Notes: generated by a model from the sequence alone, not told the origin. 64,000 nucleotides of DNA from Paracoccaceae bacterium (GCA_024742455.1 JANSYL010000002.1:408963-472962); one strand, 5' to 3'; counted from the stretch's first letter, positions 26,948-35,903 are shown. Made by a program: numbers and translations.

Positions 26948-29013
26948 CCTGGCGCAGCCTGTTCCAGCCCACGATCCTGTTCGCCATGGCGCTGATGGCG
27001 GTCATCGTGATGATGATCCTGCCGGTGCCGTCCTTCATCGTCGATATCGGGCTGGCCGCGTCCTTCGGGCTGGCGATCCTGATCTTCACGGTGACGCTGT
27101 TCATCGAACGGCCGCTGGATTTCTCGGCCTTCCCCACGGTTCTGCTGGCTTCGCTGATGCTCCGCCTGTCGCTCAACGTGTCATCGACCAAGCTGATCAT
27201 CTCGCAAGGCCACACCGGCACGGGCGCCGCCGGAGGCGTGATCGAAGGCTTCGCCATGTTCGTCATCGGCGGCAGCGTGGTGATGGGCCTGGTAATTTTC
27301 TGCGTGCTGCTGATCGTGAACTTCGTCGTCATCAACAAGGGTGCGGCCCGCATGGCCGAGGTCGGGGCACGGTTCGCGCTCGACGGGATGCCGGGCAAGC
27401 AACTGGCCATCGACAGCGACATGGCCGCAGGCGCCATCGACCATGCCGAGGCCAAGGCCCGCCGGGAACGCGAACAGGCCGAGACGACGTTTTTCGGATC
27501 GCTCGACGGGGCGTCGAAATTCGTCAAGGGCGACGCCATCGCGGGCCTGCTGATCACGCTGCTCAACCTCGTGGTCGGGCTGGCGGTGGGCACCCTGATC
27601 CACGACATGCCGGCGGCGCAGGCCTTCGAGACCTACACGATCCTCACCGTGGGCGACGGGCTCGTGTCGCAGATCCCCGCCGTCATCATCGCCATCGCCT
27701 CGGCCCTGCTGCTGGCGCGGGGCGGGGCGACGGGGGCCACCGATCTTGCACTTGCCGCGCAGCTGGGCAAGCATCCGGCGGCTCTGGCCACGGTTGCGGT
27801 TCTCATGGCGATCTTCGCCATCGTCCCGGGCCTGCCCTTTCTGCCCTTTGTCATCGGGGCCGCATTGCTGGGCGGGCTGGCCGCATTGCGATACCGTCAC
27901 CTGTCCGCCCCGCCTGACGCGGGCGCCGCCCCCCCGCCCGAGGTCGCCGCCGAAACCGTGGGCGATCTGCTGGATCTCGACGATATCCATGTGGAATTTG
28001 CCCCCGATCTCGTCGCGCTGGTGCTTGATCCGGCCACCGGGCTTGATGCCCGGATCCGCAACATGCGCGAACATATCGCGCGCGGCTTCGGGGTGATCCT
28101 GCCCGAGATCCGCCTGACCGACCGGGGCGATCTGCCCGCGGGGACTTATGTGATCCGGCTGCTCGGCGTCGAACAGGCGCGCGCCGTCCTTCAGCCGGGC
28201 CGTGCCCTGGCCCTGGCAGGCGACGCCGCCGACCTCCTGCCCCCGGGCGAGGATGTGGCCGAGCCCGTCTATGGCGCGCCCGCGCGCTGGATCGCGGCCA
28301 GCGCCCGCGAAGCGGCGGCGCTTGACGGCGTGACCGTGGTGACCCCGACCGAGGTGCTGGCGACACATCTGCTCGAGGTGCTCAAACGCAACCTGTCGCG
28401 GCTTCTGACCTTCAAGACCCTGCAACGCCAGCTCGATGCCTTCGTCACCCTGTCGAACGGCAGCCGGGCCGAGGAAAACCGCCGCCTGCTGGACGAACTG
28501 GTGCCCGAGAAGGTGACGCTCGACATGCTGCACGCGGTGTTGCGCCTGCTGCTGGGCGAACAGGTCTCGATCCGCAACCTGCCCCTGATCCTGGAAGCCA
28601 TCGCGGAAATGCACGGCACCAAGGCTGGGCCCGACCCGGTGTGCGAACATGTGCGCCAACGCCTCGGGTTCCAGCTGGTCGCCGAACTCAAGCGCCCCGA
28701 TGGAACCCTGCCGCTGATCCAGGTCGCCAACGCCTGGGAGGAGATTTTCCTGCAGCATGAACTGGCCGGCGATGGCGGCATGCGCGACATCGCGCTGCCC
28801 CCCGATCTGTTCAACGCGCTTGCCGACTCCATCGGCGAGAAACTGGCCACGGCCAGCGAGAAGGGCGACCATGCCGCCGTCGTCACCACCGCGACGCGGC
28901 GGCGGTTCATCCGCACGGTCCTGTCGGCGCGGGGCGTCCCGAACCCGGTCCTGTCCTTCGAGGAAATCGGCCTTGACGCCAAACCGGCGCTGGTCGGGCT
29001 GGCCGCGCCATGA
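26944..29013 (+). CDS. flhA: Flagellar export gate protein FlhA
   Basis: FlhA is the largest export-gate subunit and couples proton flow to protein export. The 689-residue product starts at the ATG overlapping the transglycosylase stop. A much longer open frame upstream is coincidental. Eight N-terminal membrane helices are followed by the family motif LPGKQLAIDSDMAAGAID-like segment (MPGKQLAIDSDMAAGAID, near residue 150). A cytoplasmic substrate-binding domain occupies the last 330 residues. It is followed by fliR and flhB with overlapping codons. Confidence 0.97.
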   Translation: MTWRSLFQPTILFAMALMAVIVMMILPVPSFIVDIGLAASFGLAILIFTVTLFIERPLDFSAFPTVLLASLMLRLSLNVSSTKLIISQGHTGTGAAGGVIEGFAMFVIGGSVVMGLVIFCVLLIVNFVVINKGAARMAEVGARFALDGMPGKQLAIDSDMAAGAIDHAEAKARREREQAETTFFGSLDGASKFVKGDAIAGLLITLLNLVVGLAVGTLIHDMPAAQAFETYTILTVGDGLVSQIPAVIIAIASALLLARGGATGATDLALAAQLGKHPAALATVAVLMAIFAIVPGLPFLPFVIGAALLGGLAALRYRHLSAPPDAGAAPPPEVAAETVGDLLDLDDIHVEFAPDLVALVLDPATGLDARIRNMREHIARGFGVILPEIRLTDRGDLPAGTYVIRLLGVEQARAVLQPGRALALAGDAADLLPPGEDVAEPVYGAPARWIAASAREAAALDGVTVVTPTEVLATHLLEVLKRNLSRLLTFKTLQRQLDAFVTLSNGSRAEENRRLLDELVPEKVTLDMLHAVLRLLLGEQVSIRNLPLILEAIAEMHGTKAGPDPVCEHVRQRLGFQLVAELKRPDGTLPLIQVANAWEEIFLQHELAGDGGMRDIALPPDLFNALADSIGEKLATASEKGDHAAVVTTATRRRFIRTVLSARGVPNPVLSFEEIGLDAKPALVGLAAP

Positions 29014-29786
29014 TCGAGCTTCTGGCCTGGATCCTTTCGGCCACCGAGATCTGGCTGGCCACGGCGATCGCCGTGTTCCTGCGCATCGGCGCCTGTTTCC
29101 TGGTCCTGCCCGGGCTGGGCAGCATGATGATCCCGGTCCGGGTGCGGCTGGCCGCGGCCCTTGCGCTCAGCCTGATCCTGACACCGGCGGTGGCCCCGCT
29201 TCTGCCGCCCATGGATGCACAGGTCCCGGGCCTTGCCTTCTTCCTGACCGAGACGCTTTCAGGCCTCGTGCTGGGCCTTGCGCTTCGGCTGATGGTTCAT
29301 GCGCTGCAGGTCGCGGGCAGCATGGCCGCGCAGGCCACGTCGCTGTCGCAGATCATGGGTGGCGCCTCGCCCGACCCGCAGCCCGCGATGGCCGCGCTGC
29401 TGATGCTTTCGGGGGTGACGCTTGCGGTGATGGCGGGCCTGCACCTGCACCTAACCGGGGCCTTCCTGCGCTCCTATGACGTTCTGCCCGCCGGTCGCCT
29501 GCCCGGGCCGGGCGATCTGGGCGCTTGGGGCGTGGGTGTCGTGAACGCCAGTTTCCGCCTCGCACTGTCACTGGCGGCCCCGTTCCTGATCGCCGCGACC
29601 CTTTACAATCTCGCGCTCGGAGCGATCAACAAGGCCATGCCGCAGCTGATGGTGGCCTTTGTCGGCGCGCCCGCGATAACCTGGGGCGGCCTCGTCCTGC
29701 TGGCTCTGACGGTGCCCTTCGTGCTGCCGGTCTGGCTGGCCGCGTTCGATCTTGTGCTGCGCGTGCCCATGGGGGACCTGCCGTGA
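29010..29786 (+). CDS. fliR: Flagellar export gate protein FliR
   Basis: This polytopic membrane protein of 258 residues completes the FliP-FliQ-FliR core of the export gate. It begins with helix EIWLATAIAVFLRIGACFLV and contains RVRLAAALALSLILTPAVAP near residue 45, both typical. NLALGAINKAMPQLMVAFVG (about 200) is the conserved C-terminal segment. The ATG overlaps the flhA stop, and the end overlaps the GTG of flhB. Confidence 0.96.
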   Translation: MIELLAWILSATEIWLATAIAVFLRIGACFLVLPGLGSMMIPVRVRLAAALALSLILTPAVAPLLPPMDAQVPGLAFFLTETLSGLVLGLALRLMVHALQVAGSMAAQATSLSQIMGGASPDPQPAMAALLMLSGVTLAVMAGLHLHLTGAFLRSYDVLPAGRLPGPGDLGAWGVGVVNASFRLALSLAAPFLIAATLYNLALGAINKAMPQLMVAFVGAPAITWGGLVLLALTVPFVLPVWLAAFDLVLRVPMGDLP

Positions 29787-30871
29787 GCAGCGAACAGGCC
29801 CCCGCCGACAAACCGCACGAACCCACCCCCCGCAAGCTGGAGGAGGCGCGGCGCAAGGGCGACATCGTGCGGTCGGCGGATGTGAACGGGGCGGTCACCT
29901 ATATCGGTTTCCTCGCGGCTGCGGCCTGGCTGGGCCTGTGGGCCTCGGACCGGATCGGGGGCGTCGCGCGCCATGCATGGGCCGAGGCCGACAGGCTCGC
30001 CTCGCTCCTGCTGTCGCCGGGCGGCCAGGCTGCCGCGCGGCCGCTGATCGCCGTACCCATGGTTGCGGTTGCCGGGGTCGTTGCCGTCCCGGCGGTCCTG
30101 CTGCTCGCGACCTTGATCGCGCAGCGGGCGATCCTCGTGACACCCTCGAAACTGACCCCGAGGCTCGACCGGGTCTCGCCCATTGCCAATGCCCGGCAGA
30201 AATACGGGGCCCAGGGCCTGTTCCAGTTCGCAAAATCAGCCGTCAAGCTGGTGGTCATCACGGTGCTGCTGGGCCTGTTCCTGCATCTGCGCGCCGAGAC
30301 GATCCTTGTCGCGCTGCATGCGGATGCGGGCCAGATGCTGACCGGTCTGGCGCGACTGGTTTTCGATTTCCAGGCCGTGATCGCTGCGCTCGCCACGGTG
30401 ATCGCGGCGATCGACTGGCTCTGGGAATGGACGCAGCACCGCAACAAGAACCGCATGTCCCGGCAGGAGGTGATGGACGAAACCAAATCCTCCGAGGGCG
30501 ATCCGCAGCTCAGGCAACAGCGCCGGCAGCGGGGGCAGGCGCTGGCGATGAACCGGATGATGGCCGATGTGCCCGGCGCCGATGTGGTCATCGTCAACCC
30601 CACCCATTACGCGGTGGCCTTGCGATGGGACAGAGGCCAGGGGGCATTGCCGGTCTGCGTGGCCAAGGGGGTCGATGCCACCGCCGCCCGGATCCGCGCG
30701 CGCGCCGCCGAAACGGGTGTGCCGATCCACAGCGATCCTCCGACGGCCCGCGCGCTGCATGCGGGCGTCGAGATCGGTGGCCCGATCCGGCCGGATCATT
30801 TCGTTGCCGTCGCCGCGGCCATCCGCTTTGCCGATGCGATGCGGCTCAAGGCCCGCCGGAGGCGGTCATGA
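29783..30871 (+). CDS. flhB: Flagellar export switch protein FlhB
   Basis: FlhB switches the export gate from rod/hook to filament substrates by cleaving itself. The self-cleavage motif NPTH is present at residues 272-275, followed by YAVAL. The N-terminus EPTPRKLEEARRKGD, four membrane helices and the linker NKNRMSRQEVMDE are canonical. I chose the GTG at 29783, which overlaps the fliR stop. An upstream open frame extending to 29525 is an artefact. FliK, its partner in hook-length control, is encoded at the right of the cluster. Confidence 0.97.
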   Translation: MSSEQAPADKPHEPTPRKLEEARRKGDIVRSADVNGAVTYIGFLAAAAWLGLWASDRIGGVARHAWAEADRLASLLLSPGGQAAARPLIAVPMVAVAGVVAVPAVLLLATLIAQRAILVTPSKLTPRLDRVSPIANARQKYGAQGLFQFAKSAVKLVVITVLLGLFLHLRAETILVALHADAGQMLTGLARLVFDFQAVIAALATVIAAIDWLWEWTQHRNKNRMSRQEVMDETKSSEGDPQLRQQRRQRGQALAMNRMMADVPGADVVIVNPTHYAVALRWDRGQGALPVCVAKGVDATAARIRARAAETGVPIHSDPPTARALHAGVEIGGPIRPDHFVAVAAAIRFADAMRLKARRRRS

Positions 30872-31230
30872 CCGACCGGGCGCGTCTGCAGGCCCTCTCC
30901 CTGATCGCGCGGCTCCAGCGCGACCAGGCGCTGCATCCGGTGGCCCGGCTTCTGGCCGACCGCGCCAGGCTGGAGGCGGCGCGCAGGGGGGTGCAGGCCC
31001 GGCTGGCCGGTTTCGCCGCCGATCCTTCCGATCCTGGCGCCGCCGCGCGGGCCGCTGCGCATGTGGGCCGGCTACGCGGGATGCTGATGGATACCGCGCC
31101 CGACCTTGCGCGCGTCGCGGCCGATCTCGATGCGGCGAAGCATCGGGCGGCCCGCGCCGTCGCGCGCGCCGACATCCTGGCGCGGCTGGAGAAACGTCTG
31201 GATGGCCGGGCAGCAAGTCCGGGAAGATGA
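30868..31230 (+). CDS. Small alpha-helical protein after flhB, FliJ-like in layout
   Basis: The 120-residue product is almost entirely helical, with arginine/alanine heptads (ARLQALSLIARLQRDQALHP, then LEAARRGVQARLAGF). I see no firm family motif. Size, coiled-coil character and position at the end of an export-gate operon resemble FliJ, the coiled-coil stalk of the export ATPase, which is otherwise missing here. That identity is inferred from context. The ATG at 30868 overlaps the flhB stop. Confidence 0.6.
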   Translation: MTDRARLQALSLIARLQRDQALHPVARLLADRARLEAARRGVQARLAGFAADPSDPGAAARAAAHVGRLRGMLMDTAPDLARVAADLDAAKHRAARAVARADILARLEKRLDGRAASPGR

Positions 31231-31258
31231 AGCGGATGCCTGCGTCCGGTGCTGCGGC

Positions 31259-31747
31259 TCAGGCGTCCTGGCGGGTGATATCGACAATCAGAACGTCATG
31301 GGCCTCGGGGCCGATGATGCGCCCCGCCGCCTCCGACAGGGCCATGCGCAGCGGCGCCATCGCGGCGGCATCGGTGAAACTGCCGTCGAACCCGCCGGCA
31401 TTGGCATGGGCGAACATCACCCGCAGAAACGCATCCCTGAGGCGCGGCTCCTGCTGGAAAACCATCTGCGCCTGCCCGCTGTCGACCTCGACCGTAAGCG
31501 ACATCACAATCAGTGACCGGACGCTGCCGCGATGCACGATCGGCACCACGAACTGGTTGTTCAGCCGCACGTATTCCGTGCTGCCCCCGGTCGCGGCGGC
31601 ATCGGTACCGGCTTCGGTCGTGCTGTCGTCCCCGGCGTCAGGCGCGTCCACCCCTGCGATATCGCCGGGGCGCAGCATCAGGCCCGCACCGATCCCCGCG
31701 CCCAGGCCCAGGACCAGCATCACCAATGGCACGATCAGGCGCAGCAT
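31259..31747 (-). CDS. Second FliL-like protein
   Basis: The 162-residue product has an N-terminal membrane helix (LRLIVPLVMLVLGLGAGIGA), an acidic linker and a periplasmic FliL-type domain (YVRLNNQFVVPIVHRG, then EPRLRDAFLRVMFAHANAGG). It is the last gene of the flgB-to-flgH minus-strand operon. It is distinct from the FliL encoded before motA, and it is more divergent. One may act at the stator and the other elsewhere in the basal body, but sequence does not tell which. Confidence 0.75.
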   Translation of the reverse strand: MLRLIVPLVMLVLGLGAGIGAGLMLRPGDIAGVDAPDAGDDSTTEAGTDAAATGGSTEYVRLNNQFVVPIVHRGSVRSLIVMSLTVEVDSGQAQMVFQQEPRLRDAFLRVMFAHANAGGFDGSFTDAAAMAPLRMALSEAAGRIIGPEAHDVLIVDITRQDA

Positions 31748-31756
31748 CGACCCCTC

Positions 31757-32479
31757 CTAGAACGGCAGAACGATATCGGCGATCTGCTGGCCATAGCGGG
31801 GCTGCTGCATGTCGCTGATCTGGCCCCGCCCGCCATAGGAAATCCGGGCTCCGGCGATCTTGTCATAGGTGATCTCGTTGCGGCGCGAGATATCCTCGGG
31901 GCGTACGAACCCGCTGACCAGAAGCTCTCGGATCTCGAAATTCACGCGCACCTCCTGCGAGCCCTCGATCCTGAGCACGCCATTGTCCAGAACATCGGTC
32001 ACGGTGGCCGCGATCCGCAGCGTCAGTTCCTCGGTGCGGCGCACGGCGCCGGTGCCCTGATTGTCACTGCTGCTGTCCAGATCGACCGCCTCGGCGCTGC
32101 TGGCGCCATCGGCCAGTCGCCGGTCCGCCAGTTGCGGCAGCCCGAACAGCCCCCGGACCCCCATCTGTTCCGACCCTGACCGGCTGCGCGAGGTGGAATT
32201 CTCGATCTCGGCGCTGTCATCGATCTCGATCACCACGGTCAGGATATCGCCGCGCTGCTCGGCCCGGCGGTCCCCAAGAAGCGAAGCGCGCCCCGCGGTC
32301 CAGAGCGACCCCCGCCGATCCGGCACGGCGCCGGTTTCGGGCAGGGGTGCCGTGTTCATCGCGAACACTTCGTTGCCGTTCACCGCCGAGGTGAAATCCG
32401 GCACCCGACCGACATCGGCAAGCCTTGCGCAGCCCGCCGCCCCCAGGCCGATGAGGCATATCAGGGCGATCCCTCTCAT
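31757..32479 (-). CDS. flgH: Flagellar L-ring lipoprotein FlgH
   Basis: FlgH forms the outer-membrane ring around the rod. The 240-residue precursor has a lipoprotein signal with lipobox LGAAGC (Cys17). The family segments RRGSLWTAGRASLLGDRRAE, RGDILTVVIEIDDSAEIEN and FVRPEDISRRNEI are present. The last phenylalanine-ended strand (ADIVLPF) is typical. Its start overlaps the flgA stop by four bases. Confidence 0.96.
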   Translation of the reverse strand: MRGIALICLIGLGAAGCARLADVGRVPDFTSAVNGNEVFAMNTAPLPETGAVPDRRGSLWTAGRASLLGDRRAEQRGDILTVVIEIDDSAEIENSTSRSRSGSEQMGVRGLFGLPQLADRRLADGASSAEAVDLDSSSDNQGTGAVRRTEELTLRIAATVTDVLDNGVLRIEGSQEVRVNFEIRELLVSGFVRPEDISRRNEITYDKIAGARISYGGRGQISDMQQPRYGQQIADIVLPF

Positions 32480-32910
32480 CGGGCCGGCCCCACGATCACC
32501 AGGCCGGGGCCCGCCGCCACCGCCGTCACGGTCATCCGCGACGACAGGTTCAGCACCCGCACCCGTTCCCCGCTGGCCGCGCGATCCAGCGCCCTGCCGT
32601 CTGTGATGATCCGCAGCCCGCCATGGTCGAACCGCATGGTGACGATCTCGTTGCGGTCGATCACCGCGGGCGCCCGCAGGTCGCCGGGATGGATCGGGCG
32701 ACCGGGGTAGAGGTTGATCCGGGCCTCCATCCCGATGGCCTCCGCCGGATCGGTGAGGGCACCGGGCACCGCTTCGGGCGCCAGCGTGATATCGGCTGGC
32801 CCCAGAACGGCGTGAACCCGGATCGTGCCATTGGCCACGACCGTGTCGGCGGGCACGGGGCCGATCGCGGCAAGCGCGATCGCGACGGCGATGAGAACGG
32901 CGCGCAGCAT
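32476..32910 (-). CDS. flgA: P-ring assembly chaperone FlgA (short form)
   Basis: FlgA is the periplasmic chaperone for FlgI ring assembly. The 144-residue product has a signal peptide ending near PVPADT (residue 23) and an SAF-type domain (ARINLYPGRPIHPGDLRAPA, then DRNEIVTMRFDHGGL). It is much shorter than enteric FlgA because the extra N-terminal domain is absent, which is common in this order. It starts on the base where flgG stops. Confidence 0.9.
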   Translation of the reverse strand: MLRAVLIAVAIALAAIGPVPADTVVANGTIRVHAVLGPADITLAPEAVPGALTDPAEAIGMEARINLYPGRPIHPGDLRAPAVIDRNEIVTMRFDHGGLRIITDGRALDRAASGERVRVLNLSSRMTVTAVAAGPGLVIVGPAR

Positions 32911-33695
32911 CAGCGCAGCTGCGTGGTCGCGCCGAGCATCTGGTCGGCGGCCGTGATGACCTTGGCGTTCATTTCATATCCCCTTTGCGCTTCGATCAGG
33001 TCGGTGATTTCGCGCACCGCATCGACCGAGCTTTCTTCCAGATAGCCCTGGCGCAAGGTGCCCAGCCCGTCCTGGCCCGGCTGCCCGGCGTTCGGCTGGC
33101 CCGAGGCGGCGGTTTCCAGGAACAGGTTCGATCCCATCGCCTCGAGTCCGTGGTCATTGGAGAACCCGACCAGCGTCAGCTGGCCCAGAAGCTCGGCCGC
33201 CACGCTGTCGTCGAAATGGGCATAGACCTCGCCATTGGCGTTGATGCTGATCTGGCGTGCGTCATCGGGCAGGGTGATCCCCGGCGCCACGGCATAGCCA
33301 TCGGCGGTGACGATCTGGCCGTCGCCGGTGCGTTGCAATGCGCCGTCGCGGGTATAGGCGGCCAGACCCGAGGGCAGCGTTACCTCCAGCCAGCCCCGCC
33401 CCTCGATCGCGACATCCAGCACCCCGCCGGTCAGGCCCAGGCTGCCCTGCGACATCGAGATCGATACCGCCGCGGGCCGGACACCCAGGCCCAGCTGCAC
33501 CCCGGCGGGCACGACCGTGCCATCAGCGGCGGCGATGCTGCCGGGCCGGGTGATCTGCTGGTAATGCAGGTCGGCGAAATCGGCGCGGCGGGGGCTGTAG
33601 CCCGTCGTGCTCATATTGGCGAGATTGTTGGAAATGACCTCGACCCGGGTCTGCTGTGCGCTCATGCCGGTGGCGGCGATATCAAGGGCTCTCAT
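32910..33695 (-). CDS. flgG: Flagellar distal rod protein FlgG
   Basis: FlgG forms the distal rod. The 261-residue product begins MRALDIAATGMSAQQTRVEV and has the rod motif NNLANMSTTGYSPRRADFAD. It ends with the conserved VREITDLIEAQRGYEMNAKV. Its length is exactly typical. It lies in the flgB-C-fliE-fliQ-flgF-G-A-H operon, 11 bases after flgF. Confidence 0.97.
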   Translation of the reverse strand: MRALDIAATGMSAQQTRVEVISNNLANMSTTGYSPRRADFADLHYQQITRPGSIAAADGTVVPAGVQLGLGVRPAAVSISMSQGSLGLTGGVLDVAIEGRGWLEVTLPSGLAAYTRDGALQRTGDGQIVTADGYAVAPGITLPDDARQISINANGEVYAHFDDSVAAELLGQLTLVGFSNDHGLEAMGSNLFLETAASGQPNAGQPGQDGLGTLRQGYLEESSVDAVREITDLIEAQRGYEMNAKVITAADQMLGATTQLR

Positions 33696-33706
33696 GGTCT
33701 GCCTCC

Positions 33707-34426
33707 TCAGGATCGGGCGCCGACGGTGCGCAGGAAATCGCGGATCCGGTCATGTTCGCGGTCGAGAAATCCCTGGCCGAGCTCATAGGCGCGCTGCACT
33801 TCGATCATCCGGGCCATCTCGGCGATCGCGTTGACGTTGGAGCGTTCGAGAAATCCCTGCAGGATGCGACCGTCCGGGGCCGGTTCGACGCCGCCTGTCG
33901 CCTCGAACAACACACCGGCGCGGCGGGTGGGCTCGGTGCCGCCCGCCGGTTGCCACAGGCCCAGTTGTCCCAGCGGCTGGCCGTCGCTGCTGAGCGTGCC
34001 ATCGGCGCCAAGGGTCACGTCGCCCGCATCGGGCGGCACGAAGACCGGCGCCCCGGCGGCGTCCATCACCGGGTATCCGTCCGCCGTGGTCAGTTCGCCG
34101 AAGGCCGAGCGGAAGAAATGCCCGGCCCGTGTCAGCGCCGGCCCGGTCGGGGTTTCGACCAGGAAGAACCCGGCGCCCTCGATCGCGAAATCGAACGGCG
34201 CGCCGGTCTGGGTCAGTGTGCCCTGGGCATGCGACAGGATCCGGCCCTCGGCCTTGGCCATCGACACGCTGGCCGCGTCGGGCCGGGCGGTCACATGTTC
34301 GGCGAAAATCAGCCCCTCGGCCCGGAACCCGGGCGTCGAAAGGTTGGCGATGTTGTTGGCCACGACCGCCATTTCGCGCATCAGGCCGGTGTGCCGGGTC
34401 AGGGTGGTGTAGGTGGTGATTTCCAT
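33707..34426 (-). CDS. flgF: Flagellar proximal rod protein FlgF
   Basis: FlgF is a proximal rod subunit related to FlgG. It has the N-terminal motif ANNIANLSTPGFRAEG, the middle segment FAIEGAGFFLVETPTGPALT and the C-terminal AEMARMIEVQRAYELGQGF. I chose the ATG at 34426 (MEITTYTTLTRHTG) with GAGGGA just upstream. An ATG 21 bases earlier falls before that ribosome site. The product is 239 residues. It follows fliQ by ten bases. Confidence 0.95.
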   Translation of the reverse strand: MEITTYTTLTRHTGLMREMAVVANNIANLSTPGFRAEGLIFAEHVTARPDAASVSMAKAEGRILSHAQGTLTQTGAPFDFAIEGAGFFLVETPTGPALTRAGHFFRSAFGELTTADGYPVMDAAGAPVFVPPDAGDVTLGADGTLSSDGQPLGQLGLWQPAGGTEPTRRAGVLFEATGGVEPAPDGRILQGFLERSNVNAIAEMARMIEVQRAYELGQGFLDREHDRIRDFLRTVGARS

Positions 34427-34436
34427 CGCGCGTCCC

Positions 34437-34703
34437 TCACATGCCACCGATGATCGGGATCAGAACGCCGCTGAAATATCCGGTCAGCGTCTGCGTCATG
34501 AACCCCATCGAGGCCCAGAACACGGCCACGATCGCCAGCAGCTTGGGCACGAAGGTCAGCGTCATCTCCTGGATCGAGGTCAGCGCCTGGAACAGGCCTA
34601 CCACGACCCCCGACAAAAGGGCCGCGCCCAGGATCGGGGTCGAGATCAGGACCGAGACCCACAACCCCTGGCGGAGCGTGTCGAAAAACACCGCCTCCTC
34701 CAT
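34437..34703 (-). CDS. fliQ: Flagellar export gate protein FliQ
   Basis: FliQ is a small two-helix membrane subunit of the export gate. The 88-residue product shows the typical FDTLRQGLWVSVLISTPILG and SIQEMTLTFVPKLLAIVAVF. The ATG at 34703 overlaps the last base of the fliE stop. A longer frame reading through from 35162 is coincidental. Confidence 0.95.
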   Translation of the reverse strand: MEEAVFFDTLRQGLWVSVLISTPILGAALLSGVVVGLFQALTSIQEMTLTFVPKLLAIVAVFWASMGFMTQTLTGYFSGVLIPIIGGM

Positions 34704-34996
34704 CAGACCGGCATCCTGAGAATTTCCTGGTAGGCCTCGACGACGCGGTCGCGCACGGTCACCGCGGTTTCGACCGCCAGTTCGGTCTGCGCCAGCGCCG
34801 TGACCAGCGCGTGCGGATCGGCGCCGGTGGTCATCGCCTGCCGCGCGATCGCTTCGCCCCGGGCCATCGTTTGGGTGAGGTCGACCACGGCCTGGCGGAA
34901 CGCGTCGCCGTCGTCGTCGCCCTGAGCCGGGGCGGCGGCGGTCGGCTGCGGAACCCCGGCATAGGCGGTCAGGGCAAGATGTGAGGGGATCGTCAT
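34703..34996 (-). CDS. fliE: Flagellar MS-ring/rod junction protein FliE
   Basis: FliE links the MS ring to the proximal rod and helps activate export. The 97-residue product has a low-complexity N-terminus and the conserved C-terminal helices with ALAQTELAVETAVTVRDRVV and EAYQEILRMPV, the latter being the usual ending. It sits between flgC and fliQ in the rod operon. Confidence 0.93.
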   Translation of the reverse strand: MTIPSHLALTAYAGVPQPTAAAPAQGDDDGDAFRQAVVDLTQTMARGEAIARQAMTTGADPHALVTALAQTELAVETAVTVRDRVVEAYQEILRMPV

Positions 34997-35010
34997 GGCA
35001 CCCTCCGCTC

Positions 35011-35403
35011 TCAGCGCCGCAACAGATCGTTGAGCGCGCTCGACATCTGCCGCACCTGGTCGAAGACGCGCAGATTGGCCTCGTAGCTGCGCTGCGCCTC
35101 GCGTGCATCGGCCAGTTCGACGACAAGATCGACATTCGACCCAAGGTAATGCCCCTCGGCATCGGCCATCGGGTGATCGGGGTCGTAAAGGCGCGGCAGC
35201 TCGGACCGGTCCAGCATCACCCGGCCCGGTTGCACCGCGCCGGCAGGCGCATCGGGGCCGCGCATGACCTCGAAACTGGTCAGCTTGCGGCGATAGCCGG
35301 GCGTGTCGGCATTGGCGATGTTTTCCGAGACATGCCCGATGCGCGCCGCCTGGGCGCGCATGCCGCTGGCGGCGACGGAAAGAGCGGAACTGAAATCGGT
35401 CAT
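35011..35403 (-). CDS. flgC: Flagellar proximal rod protein FlgC
   Basis: The 130-residue rod protein contains RIGHVSENIANADTPGYRRK near residue 22 and the C-terminal helix DAREAQRSYEANLRVFDQVR. These are the paired helices by which rod subunits stack. It is close to normal length. It follows flgB by 21 bases. Confidence 0.95.
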   Translation of the reverse strand: MTDFSSALSVAASGMRAQAARIGHVSENIANADTPGYRRKLTSFEVMRGPDAPAGAVQPGRVMLDRSELPRLYDPDHPMADAEGHYLGSNVDLVVELADAREAQRSYEANLRVFDQVRQMSSALNDLLRR

Positions 35404-35424
35404 TCTGACACGCGGCTCCTGTGT

Positions 35425-35823
35425 TTAGCGACCGAGACTGGTGCGCAGGATGCCCAGCGCGCTGCCATAGATGCGCAGCGCGCGCGAATGGGCGCGTTGC
35501 GCCTCGATCCCGCGCAGCATCTCGGTTTCCAGGTTGACGGAATTGCCATTGGGGTCGGCGGCGCCGCCCGCATCGATGGGCACGAGGCGCAAACCACGGG
35601 CATGCAGATCACGGGCATTCAGATTACTGGGGCCGCCCCTGTCCTGCATGTCCGGCTGCCGCCAGGTGGTCCGGAAATCGGCGATGTCCTGCGCGCGGTA
35701 TCCGGGCGTGTCGGCATTGGCGATATTTCGGGCCACCACCGCCTGACGTGCGGCGGCGTGCCGGGCCAGGCCACTGGCCATCTGGAACATGTCGAGCCTG
35801 TCGAACACCTGGGCTTCTCCCAT
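35425..35823 (-). CDS. flgB: Flagellar proximal rod protein FlgB
   Basis: The 132-residue rod protein has ARHAAARQAVVARNIANADT with PGYRAQDIADFR following, the FlgB signature. It ends with LRGIEAQRAHSRALRIYGSA. It is the first gene of an operon running flgB-flgC-fliE-fliQ-flgF-flgG-flgA-flgH-fliL2. It is divergent from fliI across an 80-base gap holding a CtrA-like site. Confidence 0.94.
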   Translation of the reverse strand: MGEAQVFDRLDMFQMASGLARHAAARQAVVARNIANADTPGYRAQDIADFRTTWRQPDMQDRGGPSNLNARDLHARGLRLVPIDAGGAADPNGNSVNLETEMLRGIEAQRAHSRALRIYGSALGILRTSLGR

Positions 35824-35830
35824 TGCGGCT

Positions 35831-35845
35831 TTGACGGATGCTTAA
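35831..35845. promoter_or_regulatory. Candidate CtrA site between flgB and fliI
   Basis: TTGA-CGGATGC-TTAA fits TTAA-N7-TTAA with one mismatch. It begins eight bases from the flgB start codon, so CtrA bound here could repress flgB or activate fliI. The exact effect depends on start sites that cannot be read from sequence. Confidence 0.45.
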
Positions 35846-35903
35846 CTGCGATTCCTTTACAATCCGTAAGGCCGCGCGCGGTTTGCAGGCAGGAAAGGAG
35901 ACC

